Assembly: GCA_905221605.1 (NCBI GenBank)
Contig: CAJNDS010002561.1
Location: 124,001-188,000 of the forward strand
Origin: Symbiodinium natans
Lineage: Eukaryota > Sar > Dinophyceae > Suessiales > Symbiodiniaceae
Length of the DNA stretch: 64,000 nt
Direction of reading: 5' to 3'
In this document: positions 42,401 through 54,600 of the stretch, piece after piece
How the letters are laid out: every line of letters starts with the position of its first letter
How positions within the stretch are numbered: the first letter of the stretch is position 1
Translations under genes and position numbers: made by a program
The notes under the pieces: model-generated
Told to the model about the DNA's origin: nothing
Seen by the model: the letters and a program-made list of their open reading frames with translations, nothing else
Database searches by the model: none

Positions 42401-45400
42401 CGACAGATCGTTTTCGGCGGTGTTCGCTTCTCGTCCGTGAGGCCGAGAAACGTGCAGGGCCTTTTGCCGCTGGGAATCTTCTGTGGCCCAGGTTGCAGCA
42501 GGTGTCCATGGAGCTCGAGCAGCAGACCTCCAAGGCAACCCTGGAGAAAACGAACCTCGAGGCCTAAGCAAAGCCCACAGCCTTTGAGGGGCACTGAGCA
42601 GATGTACTCCCCAGACTATCTGAGACTGCACACAGAATAAACCAGTTTCCATTTTCGTCTCCGACATCGCCGGACTGTAGGCTGAGCTCTGGAGATGTCG
42701 CTTCGAAGGGGAGTCGGAGCTGTCACAGCTGAAGGACCAGGCACAACTTCTGCCCAACTTCTCGACCTTCTCTCTGTATGGCCTCGCCGGATGTTGCCAG
42801 CTTCGCGCATGGTAGACAGGTCGATGCACAGAGGCGGGAAGCAGCTTCTCGGCTTGACAGGCTGCTTCTGGGCCAGGCTTCGGTGATTTTTACTATATCT
42901 GGTAAGCTCAGTATGACTGAGGATGCTTACGAGCTGCATGTGCGCGACATCGAGGCGGCTGCCGGAAACTGCAAGGGTCGTTTTCATTGACTTGCTTGAA
43001 CCATCCCTGAGCCTGATTCTGCCAGCTGCCATGCGGCAAGGTCGACAGCAACGTGCGGAGGGAGGGGCTCGAAGGCAATGGTCCTCTCAGAGCGTAGGTT
43101 TACCGAGACCCGTGAATATTTCACGGCACATAGCCGATCTTCACCGCAAACGTTCTTTGACGTTCCGTGGTGATGTAAGCATTTGGCGAGGCAGTCGTCT
43201 GGATGGAAGTCTGATGCAACTGCCCCAGGGATCCAGGCCCGGCTACTGACTTGTGCTGTTTGTGGTGCGAGGCGGGTTTGGGCTCTGCTTGCTCTGTGAG
43301 AGGAGCCCGAATGGAGTGCCACGTGCTTCTGAGATTCAGGAGACTGTTTTTTGAAAGGGGTCACTGCAGACGTTGTCGCGAAACCGGCTCTACAGGGCTC
43401 TACAATGCAATCACAGCAACATGTCAGGAGGCGTCTCCTTCTGCAGTGGCCATGACCTGAGCAGTCTGAGCTGTCGCATTCCTTGGAAGAGCCGTTCCAG
43501 AGCAACTCATATCACTACTTTCCTTATTTCTGAAGGGTGGGTTGCGCAGTGAAGCGGAACGTCAGCGTGTTCCTTGGCGGCATCCCCTGATTCAGTGAAC
43601 TGTAAAAGTTGCTCAAAAAAGAGTGGTCAAGGAGATGCAAGAAAGGGGCAGAGCTGCTCTCAGCTTTAAGCCGCTGAGGCTTTGTCTGACAAGGCACGGC
43701 TTGAGGCGGTTCTGGCGGACAACGAGCGGCTGAAACTTGCTAAAAGGTATAAGTTGTAGGCTCGATCGTGGCTAGTGGTAGGCACACAGTAGTTTAAGTC
43801 TGCACGGGTTGGGACACCTGCCAAGGCCAAAGCCTAGCTGAAATTTTCTGAAAGTCGGAATCTCAAGCCCCCATCGGAGGAAGCACCTGGTCTCGCGGCA
43901 GAGCCACTCGCCAGCTCGGCGGCTTGTGATGCTTTGCTGGATTGGCTTTAAATGTCATCCCGGTTCTTGCGCAGCAGTCGCACATGCAAGAAGTCTCGCT
44001 TCTTCAACTTTGGCTGTGGCGAAGTTTAATGCCGAGAATCTCTAGCCCCTGCTACTTATTTGCTCATGGATGGCGGTGTTCGAGAGAAAACAGAAAGCTG
44101 AGGAATCCTGGATCAACCGGCATCTATGAGCCGGTGACACCTCAAAGCATGCTACGGAACGACCCAGTACTGTAGCAGGAGTGCTCTCGTCTCCACGCAC
44201 CTAGCCCTGTCCTCGGCCTGCACTTGGCCTGGCAGTGGAGTTCATGCTCCCATATGGCCAAGCGTGGACCTAGCCAATGCGTCCTCACGGAAAAGGAGCA
44301 CCACTGCGCACCTGCGCAGCCCAGCCTCTTGCTTTTGAGATCTTTTGAGCAACTGCGTTGCTCGCAGCACCTTGCCGCGCCCCTTGCGTTGTCGGATCGC
44401 CATGTGAGGCGCTCCAGGCCAAGGACACCAGGGAGACCCCGGCCGGGAGGGATCAAGAGGCCGAGGCCCAGCCTGAGGGACTCAGAGACTGAGGGACTCA
44501 GAGACGGGGATGCGAAGAAACGTCGAAAAGCCGAGTCAAGCCTTCTGATTCGAGCGTTTTGTTAGCTTTCGTTGTTCTTTGGGAAGTTTCGGTGACTCTT
44601 CCACCCCTTCAAAAGACACGCAAGGTTCGGTCGGGCCGGAGAATTCTTAATTGTCAAGGTCAAGCAGGTTCAGGCTTCGGCTGGGTTCAATGGGTTCCGG
44701 GGGGGGAGGGGGTCAGGAATGAAGTTTTGATTCATGAGCAAGACTGACTGGTGGGATGGTGGTTTAAGGCAAAAGCCAGGGAGATGATTTGCCTGGATTT
44801 TTGGTTTTTGAATCTTGTGAGCTGTGCGGTATGTGGGAGCTTTGCGGGGGAAGGCCGCCGGCTGCGGCGGGCTGCGGAGGCCTCGCGCAGCCCTCAGACG
44901 CTGAGAACGCGTTCCTGGAGCTTTGCTGTGGTGTCTTGATTCTCTCGTCCAGGCTGTCATGGGTCCCGATTATAGGTTTTGTTCTGGGTTGCAGTACGAT
45001 TCATGTCAAGAAGCAATTTTGGTCTTCGAGGCGTTCGCGTGAGAAGGCCCGAGACGCCCTCCGTGCGAAGCCGCTTTCCTGAAAGTCGGGGGGATGCTTC
45101 TCGGGATCTGCGGGGACGGTGATTGTATGTTGGGCTTTTGGCTCGCAAATGTGGAGCCCAAGCAAAACACAGTACCTGCTAAGTGCACCAGAGCATGACA
45201 TCAGCTGGAAAGCCTGGCGTGCACTTGAGGAAAGACGTGAGGAAAGTGAGATGCGAGCCGAGCAGCGCGAACCCCAGGAAAAGGGTGGTTCTTCAGGTTA
45301 TAGCACACTTCGGAAGTAGCTGGGGATGCATGTGGAGCGGGCCTGGTAGGCGGTAACTCTGCCGACAGGTGGCGGTTTCCGAGAATTAGGGGTACCTTAT

Positions 45401-46165
45401 TGGGGGTCCTTATTCTAAGGGGATCCTACTATTTGGGGATCTATATGAGGTCTCCTCTATTTTCGTACGTCGTAAACCCCCATGTGGTCTAAGGCAAGAA
45501 GAAGGCGTCGAAAGCCGCCACATCGAAAGCTGCAGCATCCAAAGCCGCGTCCAAAGCCGCTGCCAAGAAGAAGGGTCCCAAGAAGTCGCCGTCCTGCGAG
45601 AAAGACGCCGAAAGGAAGGCGTCACAAGACAAGCAGGACGTGGGGGCTGCGCAGGGCATCTTCTACTGAAATCGATTGAATCATGTTGAGTCTAGTGTGC
45701 TGCTAAGTGTGGCTATGCCTTCGACATCAGCTCCCGGGCTTTGCTTGATGAGCGCCCGCTAGGAACAAGATGCGACGAAGAAAGCAACACAGGGGGCCGA
45801 CGTCTTGTGCAGAACTACTCATCTGCGGGGGCTGCTCAAGCTGTAACGGCCTTGCGGAAGTTCCCCTTTGAGGTTAAACGGCCCAAGAAGGAAGAGATTC
45901 CGTTGATTGCCGGCAAGGCTTGCAACGGTTTCCATAAACACAAACCTGCAACAGACCGGAAGCCTAGCAAAGCACCACACGTCCCGCAGGCCAAGAGCAA
46001 GGCCGCAAAGAAGACTCCGGCACCTGACAAGGATTGGCATGGAAAATGATGCATGGGGCCATGTGACCATGTAAGCTCTGTCACATTCACTTTTCATAGG
46101 AGTCGTCCTCGGAGTACGAGTACTACAGCTACTACAGTCCAGTGCCTAAGTTTCCTTCATTGTAG
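36490..46165 (+). CDS. Large coiled-coil protein, about 30 small exons
   Basis: Probable cytoskeletal, basal-body or chromosome scaffold protein (inference from coiled coil only). Charged heptad-like blocks recur on the + strand: 36490-36703 (ELQETEQREVLSHALQRLIR), 36739-36805, 37035-37175 (CKDMQAKCEELSADLRKKTE), 37225-37301, 38490-38560 (ESLEELQRRSRSEARAAM), 39400-39530 (LLAEKLRRLRKGLGAAQNAL) and 39665-39768 (VEAMLREYLDQLHVGEQK). Further blocks lie near 39842, 39990, 40105, 40403, 40610, 41033, 41179, 41403 (TELELQLANQKADAK), 41545 (GQEVQKMREEVSEVRRQ), 41835, 42003 (QAESLEEELQLVTEKAL), 42335, 42490, 42690, 42808, 42912, 43660 (ARLEAVLADNERLKLAKR) and 45210 (ALEERREESEMRAEQRE). The tail is Lys/Ala-rich from about 45490 (SKAAASKAASKAAAKKK), like an H1-type tail. 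The last exons 45990-46031 and 46100-46165 join across a GA-AG intron and end SSSEYEYYSYYSPVPKFPSL. It may be more than one gene. Confidence 0.6.
45370..45482. repeat. MITE-like element, copy 1
   Basis: About 110 bp closely similar to 53655-53764: both contain TTTCCGAGAA, TTAGGGG, ACCTTATTGGGG, GGATCCTACTA and TTTGGGG in the same order. The ends form an imperfect inverted repeat (about GGGGGTTTNCGA outward on each side). It lies in an intron and stops about 8 bp before the acceptor of the Lys/Ala-rich exon. Confidence 0.65.
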
Positions 46166-49100
46166 CTCCAAGCGGTGCGACATGGCGTGCGGTTGTTGGA
46201 GGGCAGTAGAAGAACTGAGGTGAAGAGGGGGACAAATCCGACGAGTCTTCCTCAAGTTCGGAGTTCATGTCCCAGCGTACGGACAGCTCGGACAGCCCGG
46301 ACAGCCCTCTGACACGCTCAAGTGAAGCTTTTGTTGGTACTGAGGTCGGACGAAGCGAGCAGCGGCTGACCTCAGACCAGATCCGCGTCAGCCAAAAACG
46401 AACTTGCTGCACGCCGCTGCGCTGTCAAAAGCTTTTGCGTTGTGCCCCCTTTTGCTACAGCTTGACCGAATTCTGTTCTGGCTCCAGTGATCCTCTGCCT
46501 CTGTTCCCGACAGCTGTGTGGTCCAGGGTGGCTCCGCTTGGTCGCAGGCAGCGTGCGCGTTCATGCTTGGTGTCTTCGCCGTCTGTGACCGTAATGACCT
46601 TAAAGCTAGAGCCTGGTGAGCACATCCGATTGGCATTGCTTGGTTGCTGGGCATCCGGAGAGGTCATGTCGCTGCTTCAATCAATCTTCCGCTTTCGCGG
46701 CGAGGTCGCCGCGCTGGCTCTGATTCTGTGCAGGTTGTTGGCGCCACATGGTCGTGGCCCCCAGGACAAGAATATCCCACAAGGGACCATCAAGGACATC
46801 AAAGCAGAGGATCCACGATGCTCGCCACTTTCTGCATTCAATGGCCGAACGCTCAAGGAATGGCTGCCTGCCGCCCATGTTCACATTAAACATGAATCAT
46901 CAGTATCACTCGCAGTAGTCCAGGGTGACTTGTGAAGGTGCATCTGGCCTCCAGAATCGTCGTCCGGCGTCTTGACACGAAGCAAGAACAGCGCAGTTCA
47001 AACCATTGCTTGCCCAAGCCTGCCTGTGTGTCGCTTAAACTTGTAAGCCTCGCTTGATTTGTCCTAGTGGAGGCGATTAATTATGAATTAAGCTGGCAAG
47101 CCACAATGTTGACATGTCCTGTACAAAACGCCCCGAATGCCAGTCAGCTAAGGGACTTGCTTTCGACTTGGGCGCAAACTTCCAGGAAGCTCCCACCATG
47201 CAGTTGCCGATGTCTGAGTCTGTCAGTCGTGCAGGAGCAGTGCTCTACCAATTTGTCCCCCATGCCTTCGACGCAGAAGTCTGAGCACTTCACAAGTGTC
47301 CTGGCTGCACAGACATCCCATTCCTTGCATGAGGAGGTCCCATGCAGCCTGTGCAATCAGATTCCCGCATGGACCAGCAGGCAAGTCGGCTGAGAACAAA
47401 GAAGCTACCGTGACCCCGAACGGAGGTGGGCCGTTCAAGGGCGGTAGAAGCCACGCATCACGAGCTGCAGGACTTGCCCTGAGCTGCCAGGCAGCCACAA
47501 GGGAAGAGCCGAGGTGCTCCAGAATTTCAACCAGCGTGGCTCGACTTCAGCAACTGACATTCAGGGCAATGTAGTGTAGTGTAGCGCAGCGAAGGAGCCG
47601 GGCGCTTCGCTGTTTCGGGTTTGTCAGCGCGGGCGCGGGCCATCCCCAACATCCCCAAGCTTTCCCTGAAGCCTCAGGACTTAGGCTTCGGGATGTTCGT
47701 AGACACGCGCAGGATGCGGCAGGACCCCTTGACTCGGGACACTGCATAAAGCCACACGGGCCTACAGTTTCCCAAGCTTCACTGCATTTTGCCTGGCCCG
47801 TGCGTTGCCCGAGGCTATGAGCTCTACAGCCGTTTGATGGCATGAAGTTCCTGAAGTCTGCTTCCCTCTTCATAGGAGCGGAGCGGTGCAGAATATGCAC
47901 TGGACTTTGCACAGCAGTGCCTTGTGCTGATTATGTATACATGTGAGCGAATCCACAAGTTTGGCCTCAACAGAAACCCACCTTCTGGATTCGAGTGAAT
48001 CAATGGTTTGCATGTAGGCAGCAAGTCCGACCAAGTGACCAAGCCCTTGCATTTGGTTGAGTATCAGCTAGCCTTATGCGTCATTGTGCCTGTCGCTCTG
48101 AAGTCAGACATGCTGCATTTAAAGGTCAATTAAGATGCCGGAAAAAGGTTTTCAACTCGCAGCTTGGGCTGCATGGCGACGCTGAAGGTGTTAGGCACTC
48201 CTCTTTTCAAGGTGGCGACATGCCACATTGTGCCAACCTGGATGCCCAACCATGCTGCCTATGTCCGATCGTTTGCAGCAATGGCAGCCCAACGACTCAC
48301 ATATAGTCCGTTAGGGCTTTTTGCTGCTGAACCTGCACAGCGAGGCAGCCATGCTCGCCCCGCACAGTGAACCACGCCAATTTCATGTGCAGGGTTACAA
48401 AACCGACCGCGCTCTAGGCATTTGCGTGATGTGATGCGGACCCCACGCCATCATCAAGCAGCAGCGTGCAACAGTGGAGCAGAAGATTCGCTGACTAGCT
48501 CCTGGGTCCTCACGATTAGCGCAAACTTGAACTGCCTTTCGGTGCGGGAAACTGCCGAGGGCAGCCTTCGTATCTGTGTTTCCGCGCTTTGACCATATTG
48601 AAGTTAAGGTTTGCAACGCTGCACCATGTCCTTTCGACACAATCGAAACATCTGGCAATGCTTGTTTTACGCCGTCTCTCGTAGGTCAGCTGGGCATTTA
48701 GAATCTAGCTAAGTGGCCTTAGTAGCACTTAGTAGTGCTGGGCTTCGCATGCTGGCCTACGGTCTATGACGAGTTTCGTTCCCGGGCCATTCTGATGTCT
48801 GAACGCAGCATTGGTTCACCCGCAGCTCGTGCGGCTCAGTAAAGAAAAACAACTGCCTGAGGGCTGCATGCTTAGAAAGAGTCAGGATTCGCGGGGTACC
48901 CTTGTCGCTGATGTACCGAAATGTCAACAGAAGCAACAGAAGCATGACCTGACGCACCTCTGGGACAGCCACGCATGTGCAACATGTTGCCATGCTGCAG
49001 CCTCAGACTTCCCATGCTCCATGTGTATTGAACGCCGTGACTTGCCCAGGCCATTCTGCAACAACTCATTCGGAGCACTTGCTGCTGGAGCTTGCCTCTT

Positions 49101-50060
49101 ACCGGATCTACGCTCTCTGTGTTCAAATGAGAAGGAGTGCGGGTGTGAGGTCTGGTCGCAGCCTGGATGTGGGCCATCGGCTTAGGTCCTTATGTTTATG
49201 CAAGCAGAAGGTCAGCGGCAATTGTCATGATTCACGGATGGCAGTCCCATGTGGCAACAGCCAGGTTTCAGATAGGATCGCTGTCTTGCATGTGCGTATG
49301 TCCAGCACTCAGAGCATTGCTTGGCGCGCTGCCTTGCTGCCATCATCAGAATTTGCCTTATCTGTGACGCCACATCTCCGAGTGGCAGGCATGCCCTCTG
49401 CCGCCGTTCCGAATGTGAAGACGTTCCAGGGCCCAGCAAGCTTAGAAGGCTTAGAAACCGACGGTCGCAGAGCAAGAGTGCTCGCGGGACCGAGGGTCCG
49501 AGTGGCAGATGAAAATGGCCAGATCGTAGTCCAGTCCCGGAATGGCCACTGGCTTAGGTGCTTGGCTACTAGAAACAGGACTGTGCCTTGTGTTTCTGTG
49601 GTTCACCATTCTTGAACCAAGGCCCGTCGCAGATCTCGTCGGAGCCCAGCTCTTTGAAACTTTGTCAACCAATGTCAGTGCCGATCATGGCGTCGCACTT
49701 TCCAGATCTCCCATGGGCATGGGTTCATGGCCATGGCAATGTGCAGAACGCTGGCGTCCTGTTCCCTGCTCAGTAGAAAGTTCGAGCATGGCTTCAGATG
49801 CCAAGGCAACACCACGACGTAGCGAGCAGTGACGTGAGCAAGCACACACCACCTGACACCAGAGCAAGACGCACCTTCACACAGACACCAGCTGTCACTA
49901 ACTACTAGGCCAGGTTACTCATCTTTTAAATTTGCTCTTGAGTTTGCCAAGAGGCAACAGCAATTCCAATGTCTCACCATGGCCAGACGGAGCTTGTCCA
50001 CACCAGAGCTGACAGGCCCCAAAGACAAGCACAGACGTCAGCCTGTTTAGACTCAGTACT
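46166..50060. other. Mostly no confident gene
   Basis: A + strand segment at about 46270-46390 is Ser/Asp-rich (SDSPDSPLTRSSEAFVGTE) and may be an exon; the - strand there is also open (SELEEDSSDLSPSSPQF). Near 46680-46900 a + frame reads AEDPRCSPLSAFNGRTLKEW. Nothing else is supportable. Confidence 0.35.
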
Positions 50061-50070
50061 GTTTTAGGCA

Positions 50071-53000
50071 CCTACACCGATACCGTCGAAGCGGACGATG
50101 AAGGCGGGAGAGTTGACGGTAGCCTCGAAGTCGGATCTGCCGAGGCAAAAAAGGGCAGACAGTCCTGTTGAGGTCATCCGAAACAGTTGTGGCTGCTCGC
50201 GCCGGCAAGGGGCGCTGTCCAAGGTGAATACGTTGGCTTGGCTGATACTGGCATATCACTTTTCAGTTAACTGAGTTGTGCAAGATTTTCGCTGACAACG
50301 GTTGCCTGCTGAATGGGGATGAGGTTCTCCAGAAAGGGCGGGACAATTTCAACCAGCCCTTGTGGAGACAGCAGAAGGGATCAGGCTGGCTATTCAGCAG
50401 TGCTCCTGACGGCTTCTGGCGTTTTGCCAACAGCGACGTGGAAGCCTGGCGCTGTTAGAGTGTGTCGCGCTCTTGCGCTTGTGACATTGTGTGGGCCTAC
50501 AGTCCTACAGTGTAAGCACGCCAACCTTTGCTGCCAGTCAGGAACTGGCTGATCGCTTGGGGCCGATTCAGTCAGCGCAGCCGCATGCCGGAGTAGCACC
50601 TTACAAGGCCATGTTCATGTCGACCGGTTCGCCGAACTACGGTAGCAACGGTCAAGCTTGCCCACATGTCGAATGCCGATGCCAGAGCCGGGCAGGTGGC
50701 CCGATGGCAGTACCACGACGGCAGTGATTGGCACGATGATGCGTCCATATCCGCGACCGGGACAGCACCGGGGCACGGAGGGCCTGTCACCAAATGACAC
50801 TTCTGGACAACCGATGGGGTGGATCCTGTGGATCCTCTAATATCGCCGATGCTCATTTTTGCATATGCATGGTGCATGCAGATGCATGTAAACTCGAGGT
50901 GCTGGCCTCCCAGATTGAATTCACAAATGCGATGGCAAAGAAGCAGTGCGCTTCGGGTGACGAGGAACCCGGAAGTACATCTTGCGCCCATTCAGACCGT
51001 TGTTTTTCTTGTTTTGCTTTTGTGTGTCCCCATGTGTGTGTGTGTGTGTGTGTGCGCTGTAATTCATCCAAGGGGCGGAGAGATGTCACTCTTCCCGTGT
51101 TTTTTGTTTCACCCACACTCTCTCTCTCTCTCTCTCGCTCTCTCTTCTTCGGAGTGCCTGTAACGTTAGAGTATGTAGCGTCATGGGCTTCGCAGAAACG
51201 GGCCGCAGCATCGTGCTGTAGAGGAGCACCCGCCGTCACTTTGGCTGCTGTCGCCTCGGTATGCGAACCTACAAGGCGAGTACCGAAAGCAGGAGCTTAG
51301 CGATGCGCCATGTGTGTCATTCAACCTGCCATTGAGCTCGCGGGGCTGTTGTCCGCAAGGAAACGCGGCGGGAACGAGGTCAACCAGTTTGGCGCCAAGT
51401 TGGAGGAGAAGGCGGGCGATAGAAATGGTAAGTAGGGTACCTTCGTCTTGACATGATCGTACACCATGTGTATACCATGTGTACACCTATATTGCAACAG
51501 AGTCGGCGTATGTCTGAATCATGGGGCATGTGGGTCGAGGCTGGATCTTCAGCACCAGCAAGGGCCGATGGTTTGTGACGGACAGATGAGACATGAAAAA
51601 CATGAAGAAAACCATAGCAAGCCTCAGTAGACTCAGTAGAGGCGAGCAGGTCAGAAACAGCTGGACAGCGGATCGTTTGCTGGGTGTTGAGGACGACGAA
51701 GCTGGAATTGCACAAAGTGGCCTCCTGCCTCAATTTCGTGTGAAGACGAAGCAGGTGTGACAAATAATAACAGTCAAGCAGTGCCTGGGGCACCCGCAAA
51801 ATCTCGCAACCAAGGTGGTGTGATGGCATCGGTTGCCCCACACAACGGGAGCCCACCCAACAAAGTTGAGACGACTGTCTGCATGCAGATTTGTTTGAGG
51901 GGAAGCATGAAGCTTGAGTTCATTGCGCACCACTGCACTCAACGATGATTCAGCGATTCCCTTGTTTTAAGGCACTGGCAATTCTTCAATGATGGCTCGT
52001 GGCAGCCTGACGCGGCAATTCTGCTTACTGACGCCCGGAAGCACAAAGCGTAAGTTATGCGATCTGAGACACGTGAAACGGGCTGCGACGTTTGCACTTT
52101 ATGATTTCACAACGCAGGCTTTCCTAATGTTCTGAATCAGGGCCATACACATGTAGGAGTTTAACTGTTCGTAAAGGTCCTGCTTTTCACTTCAAAGTTT
52201 TCATCTCAGTCTTTCGGTTGATTCTTGAACTTATGATGAGAATGTGCGGGTCCAAGAGAGTCTGGGATGGTTCTGATACAGGCAAAGTGATCAAACAAGG
52301 TAGGTTTGGGGCAAGCTTTTCTGAGTTAGTCCATTGATGAATGTTGGAACTTTGCAACACTTTCTTAGACATGGTTGCATACAACACCTGATGGAGGGGG
52401 TCTTCATGCTGCATCGACACTCCGCCCCCCACCCCAACCCCTACCCTCCCCCCCCCCCTCTGTTTTACTTTCTGTCTGACAGCATGCAGCACCCACATGC
52501 CGTATAGGTGTTGCTGACAACGTTTGAGTGCACAATAAGGAGAAGCAGGCCGAGGTGCCGGATCCTGCTGCGAGTTTTTGTCTAGGCTGTGTTTGATTGC
52601 ACTTACTGTGTAGGCTGAGCGCCTCTTGGCCGAGCAGCAGAGGGAGGCACGTGAGTCCTTCCTTCCTTCTATAATTTCTCATCGGTTCCGTCTCTCTAGT
52701 GACTGTAGTCACTCCGGCTTGGGGAAGCTTCGCGAGGCTTCGGGTAGTGAACAAAGTGTGACTTACATATCTCGAGTTTTTTGACAGCGCCTGTCTCATT
52801 CGGCTTTGTTCCTTCGAACTGTCGGTTTCCATGCTTGGTTCTTCTGATGTATACTTTAATAAGTATACAAAGTCTAACCAAACGGATACATATGTATATA
52901 TACATAAATACAATACCAAAAGCACAATGCCTCGGGAGAGGAAGTTCTGCACATGTTTGCTAAAACCCATGGGATTCTAAAGCGAAAATTCTCGCCTGTT

Positions 53001-54600
53001 CCCTTGCGACACGGAGGCGCTGCTTCGCAGCGGCGCGGCTCCCGACCGCGCCGGGGCCCTCAGAGTGCCCTTTTCAGGTTCTTACATCTCTAAAGGCTGA
53101 ACCAGCGAGTCAAGCGGGTTTTAGTTACTTAGTTGCTTTGGATAGTGAAGAACCGAAAGATTGCAAGATTGACTTGTTGGCTGGAGGATGGTTTGTTTGC
53201 ATAGGGCCAGCCGAGGGAACCACTGGTGAGCAACCCAGGGGAGCTGGGCACCTTTAAACTCAGAGATGCAAACTGCAGGATCCATATGAATGAGTCTGAA
53301 TGAGGGTCTGAGGGTCCCTGCGAAGGTTTGGATCGTCTGCCCTCCGAAGCCATTGATCCAGGGGGAGTACACTCGCCAGCTCGGAGCTTAGGCTTAAGCC
53401 ATAAGCCTACGCGGACCTTCAGGCTAGATCAGGCTAAGCTGGGTCCAGACATGGTCAGACATGGCCAGTAAAACAGTTCTGCAACAAAGTGTCATGGTGG
53501 ATGGGTGCTTGCAAGCCCTTTCTGCCAAGGCGAACCTCTTTGAATCTCTTTGATTTGGGCTTGTTTGCTTGGAGGCCCGGGCGAATTGAGCGTGGTCATC
53601 CTGTTTGGCGTCAAGTGGGTGGAAGCGGCATCCTGCAGCTTGGCAAAGCTGAACTGGGGGTTTCCGAGAAATTAGGGGCACCTTATTGGGGTCCTTGTCA
53701 TAAGCGGATCCTACTAATTATTTGGGGGTCTAAATTGGGGGTCCCCTATTATCGTAAGCCCCCAACTGCCTTCTCATGCGGTCATCTGCATTGCTTCTTG
53801 CAGCTGATGCTTGCGGGCATCTAAGGTACAGCAATGGTTTGGGTGGCCTGTGGTGTGTGGCAGTTCAGTTGCACAGCCGCCTGTTATGTTTGCTTGCCAA
53901 TCGCTTTGTCCTGGTTCCCGGTTTCTCCATACCATGTTTTACTCAGGTCTATCATACTATCGGTGTATATGCACCGATAGTATGATAGACCTGAGTAAAG
54001 CCTGGCATTCGCATGCATAGAGAGGCCACAGGACATAAGTCTGGATTTCGATTTCAATTTCCTATTAGAAAGGCCACAAACAACCCGGCATCAGCCAAGG
54101 CAACCAAAGAAGCCGATGTCTGCCACTGAGATGTTTGCACTGCCGTGCTTAGCATATGCTTGCACTTCGATGTGCACAGGTCCAGAAGAACTTGGGCGTC
54201 CTGCAATGTTCCAACGCGCACCAGGGCCGACCACCCCACGAAATGGAGGCAGCACCAGAAATCTTTACTTTGTTTGCTTGGCAAACTGTTCGTAGGACAT
54301 CGTAGGCCTATATGTCGTCTGGTGCCGTGAAGTCGAACACGCTGCTTCACATTATGCAGGCTTGGCAGTATGCAGACGGGTCAACATGGCGCCTGCACAA
54401 GGATTTGCGTGCCGGGCCAAGCTTAATTTTTGATCAAGGAGCAAAGTCTGCGTTGGGTTTGCCTCTCTGGAAAGCTGACACTGGCTTCAGCTGAATCTCA
54501 GAACATGGCTCCCTGTGCCAAGGAGTCACCGATCAGCGTGAGGAGGGTCTGGCAGCACTGGCTGAACAGGTGGGCCGCGCGAGTGGGACAGTTTAGTGGC
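50071..54600 (+). CDS. Protein with repeated Trp motif resembling WWE domains
   Basis: Exons on + share a W-Q-[YF]-x(5)-W motif: about 50666-50795 (ARWQYHDGSDWHDDASIS), 51974-52048 (HWQFFNDGSWQPDAAILLTD) and 54351-54450 (AWQYADGSTWRLHKDLRA). A related aromatic segment lies at 50271-50458 (NFNQPLWRQQKGSGWLFSS, then DGFWRFANSDVEAW). The W-x7-W spacing with an intervening acidic-Gly-Ser turn is like the core of WWE domains, which bind ADP-ribose groups in PARP and ubiquitin-ligase proteins; this is inference. Other exons are charged or helical: 50071-50168 (VEADDEGGRVDGSLEVGSAE), 50891-50970, 51317-51426 (AIELAGLLSARKRGGNEVNQ) and 52619-52651 (AERLLAEQQREA). One near 54520-54600 reads REEGLAALAEQVGRASGTV. 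A C-x2-C pair (MCPVCGATDVRGDE) lies at about 54612. Order is sure, joins are not, and more than one gene is possible. Confidence 0.45.
51030..51056. repeat. TG dinucleotide repeat
   Basis: Short TG run followed by a CT run at about 51119-51144, between candidate exons. Confidence 0.8.
53655..53764. repeat. MITE-like element, copy 2
   Basis: 110 bp, from TGGGGGTTTCCGAG to GTAAGCCCCCA. The ends are imperfect inverted repeats of about 12 bp. The internal order of blocks is the same as at 45370-45482. Flanks AC on both sides could be a 2-bp target duplication. Confidence 0.65.
53938..53999. repeat. Perfect 28-bp inverted repeat with 6-nt loop
   Basis: The left arm 53938-53965 and right arm 53972-53999 are exact reverse complements around the loop TATATG. 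The transcript of either strand would form a long perfect hairpin. Confidence 0.95.
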
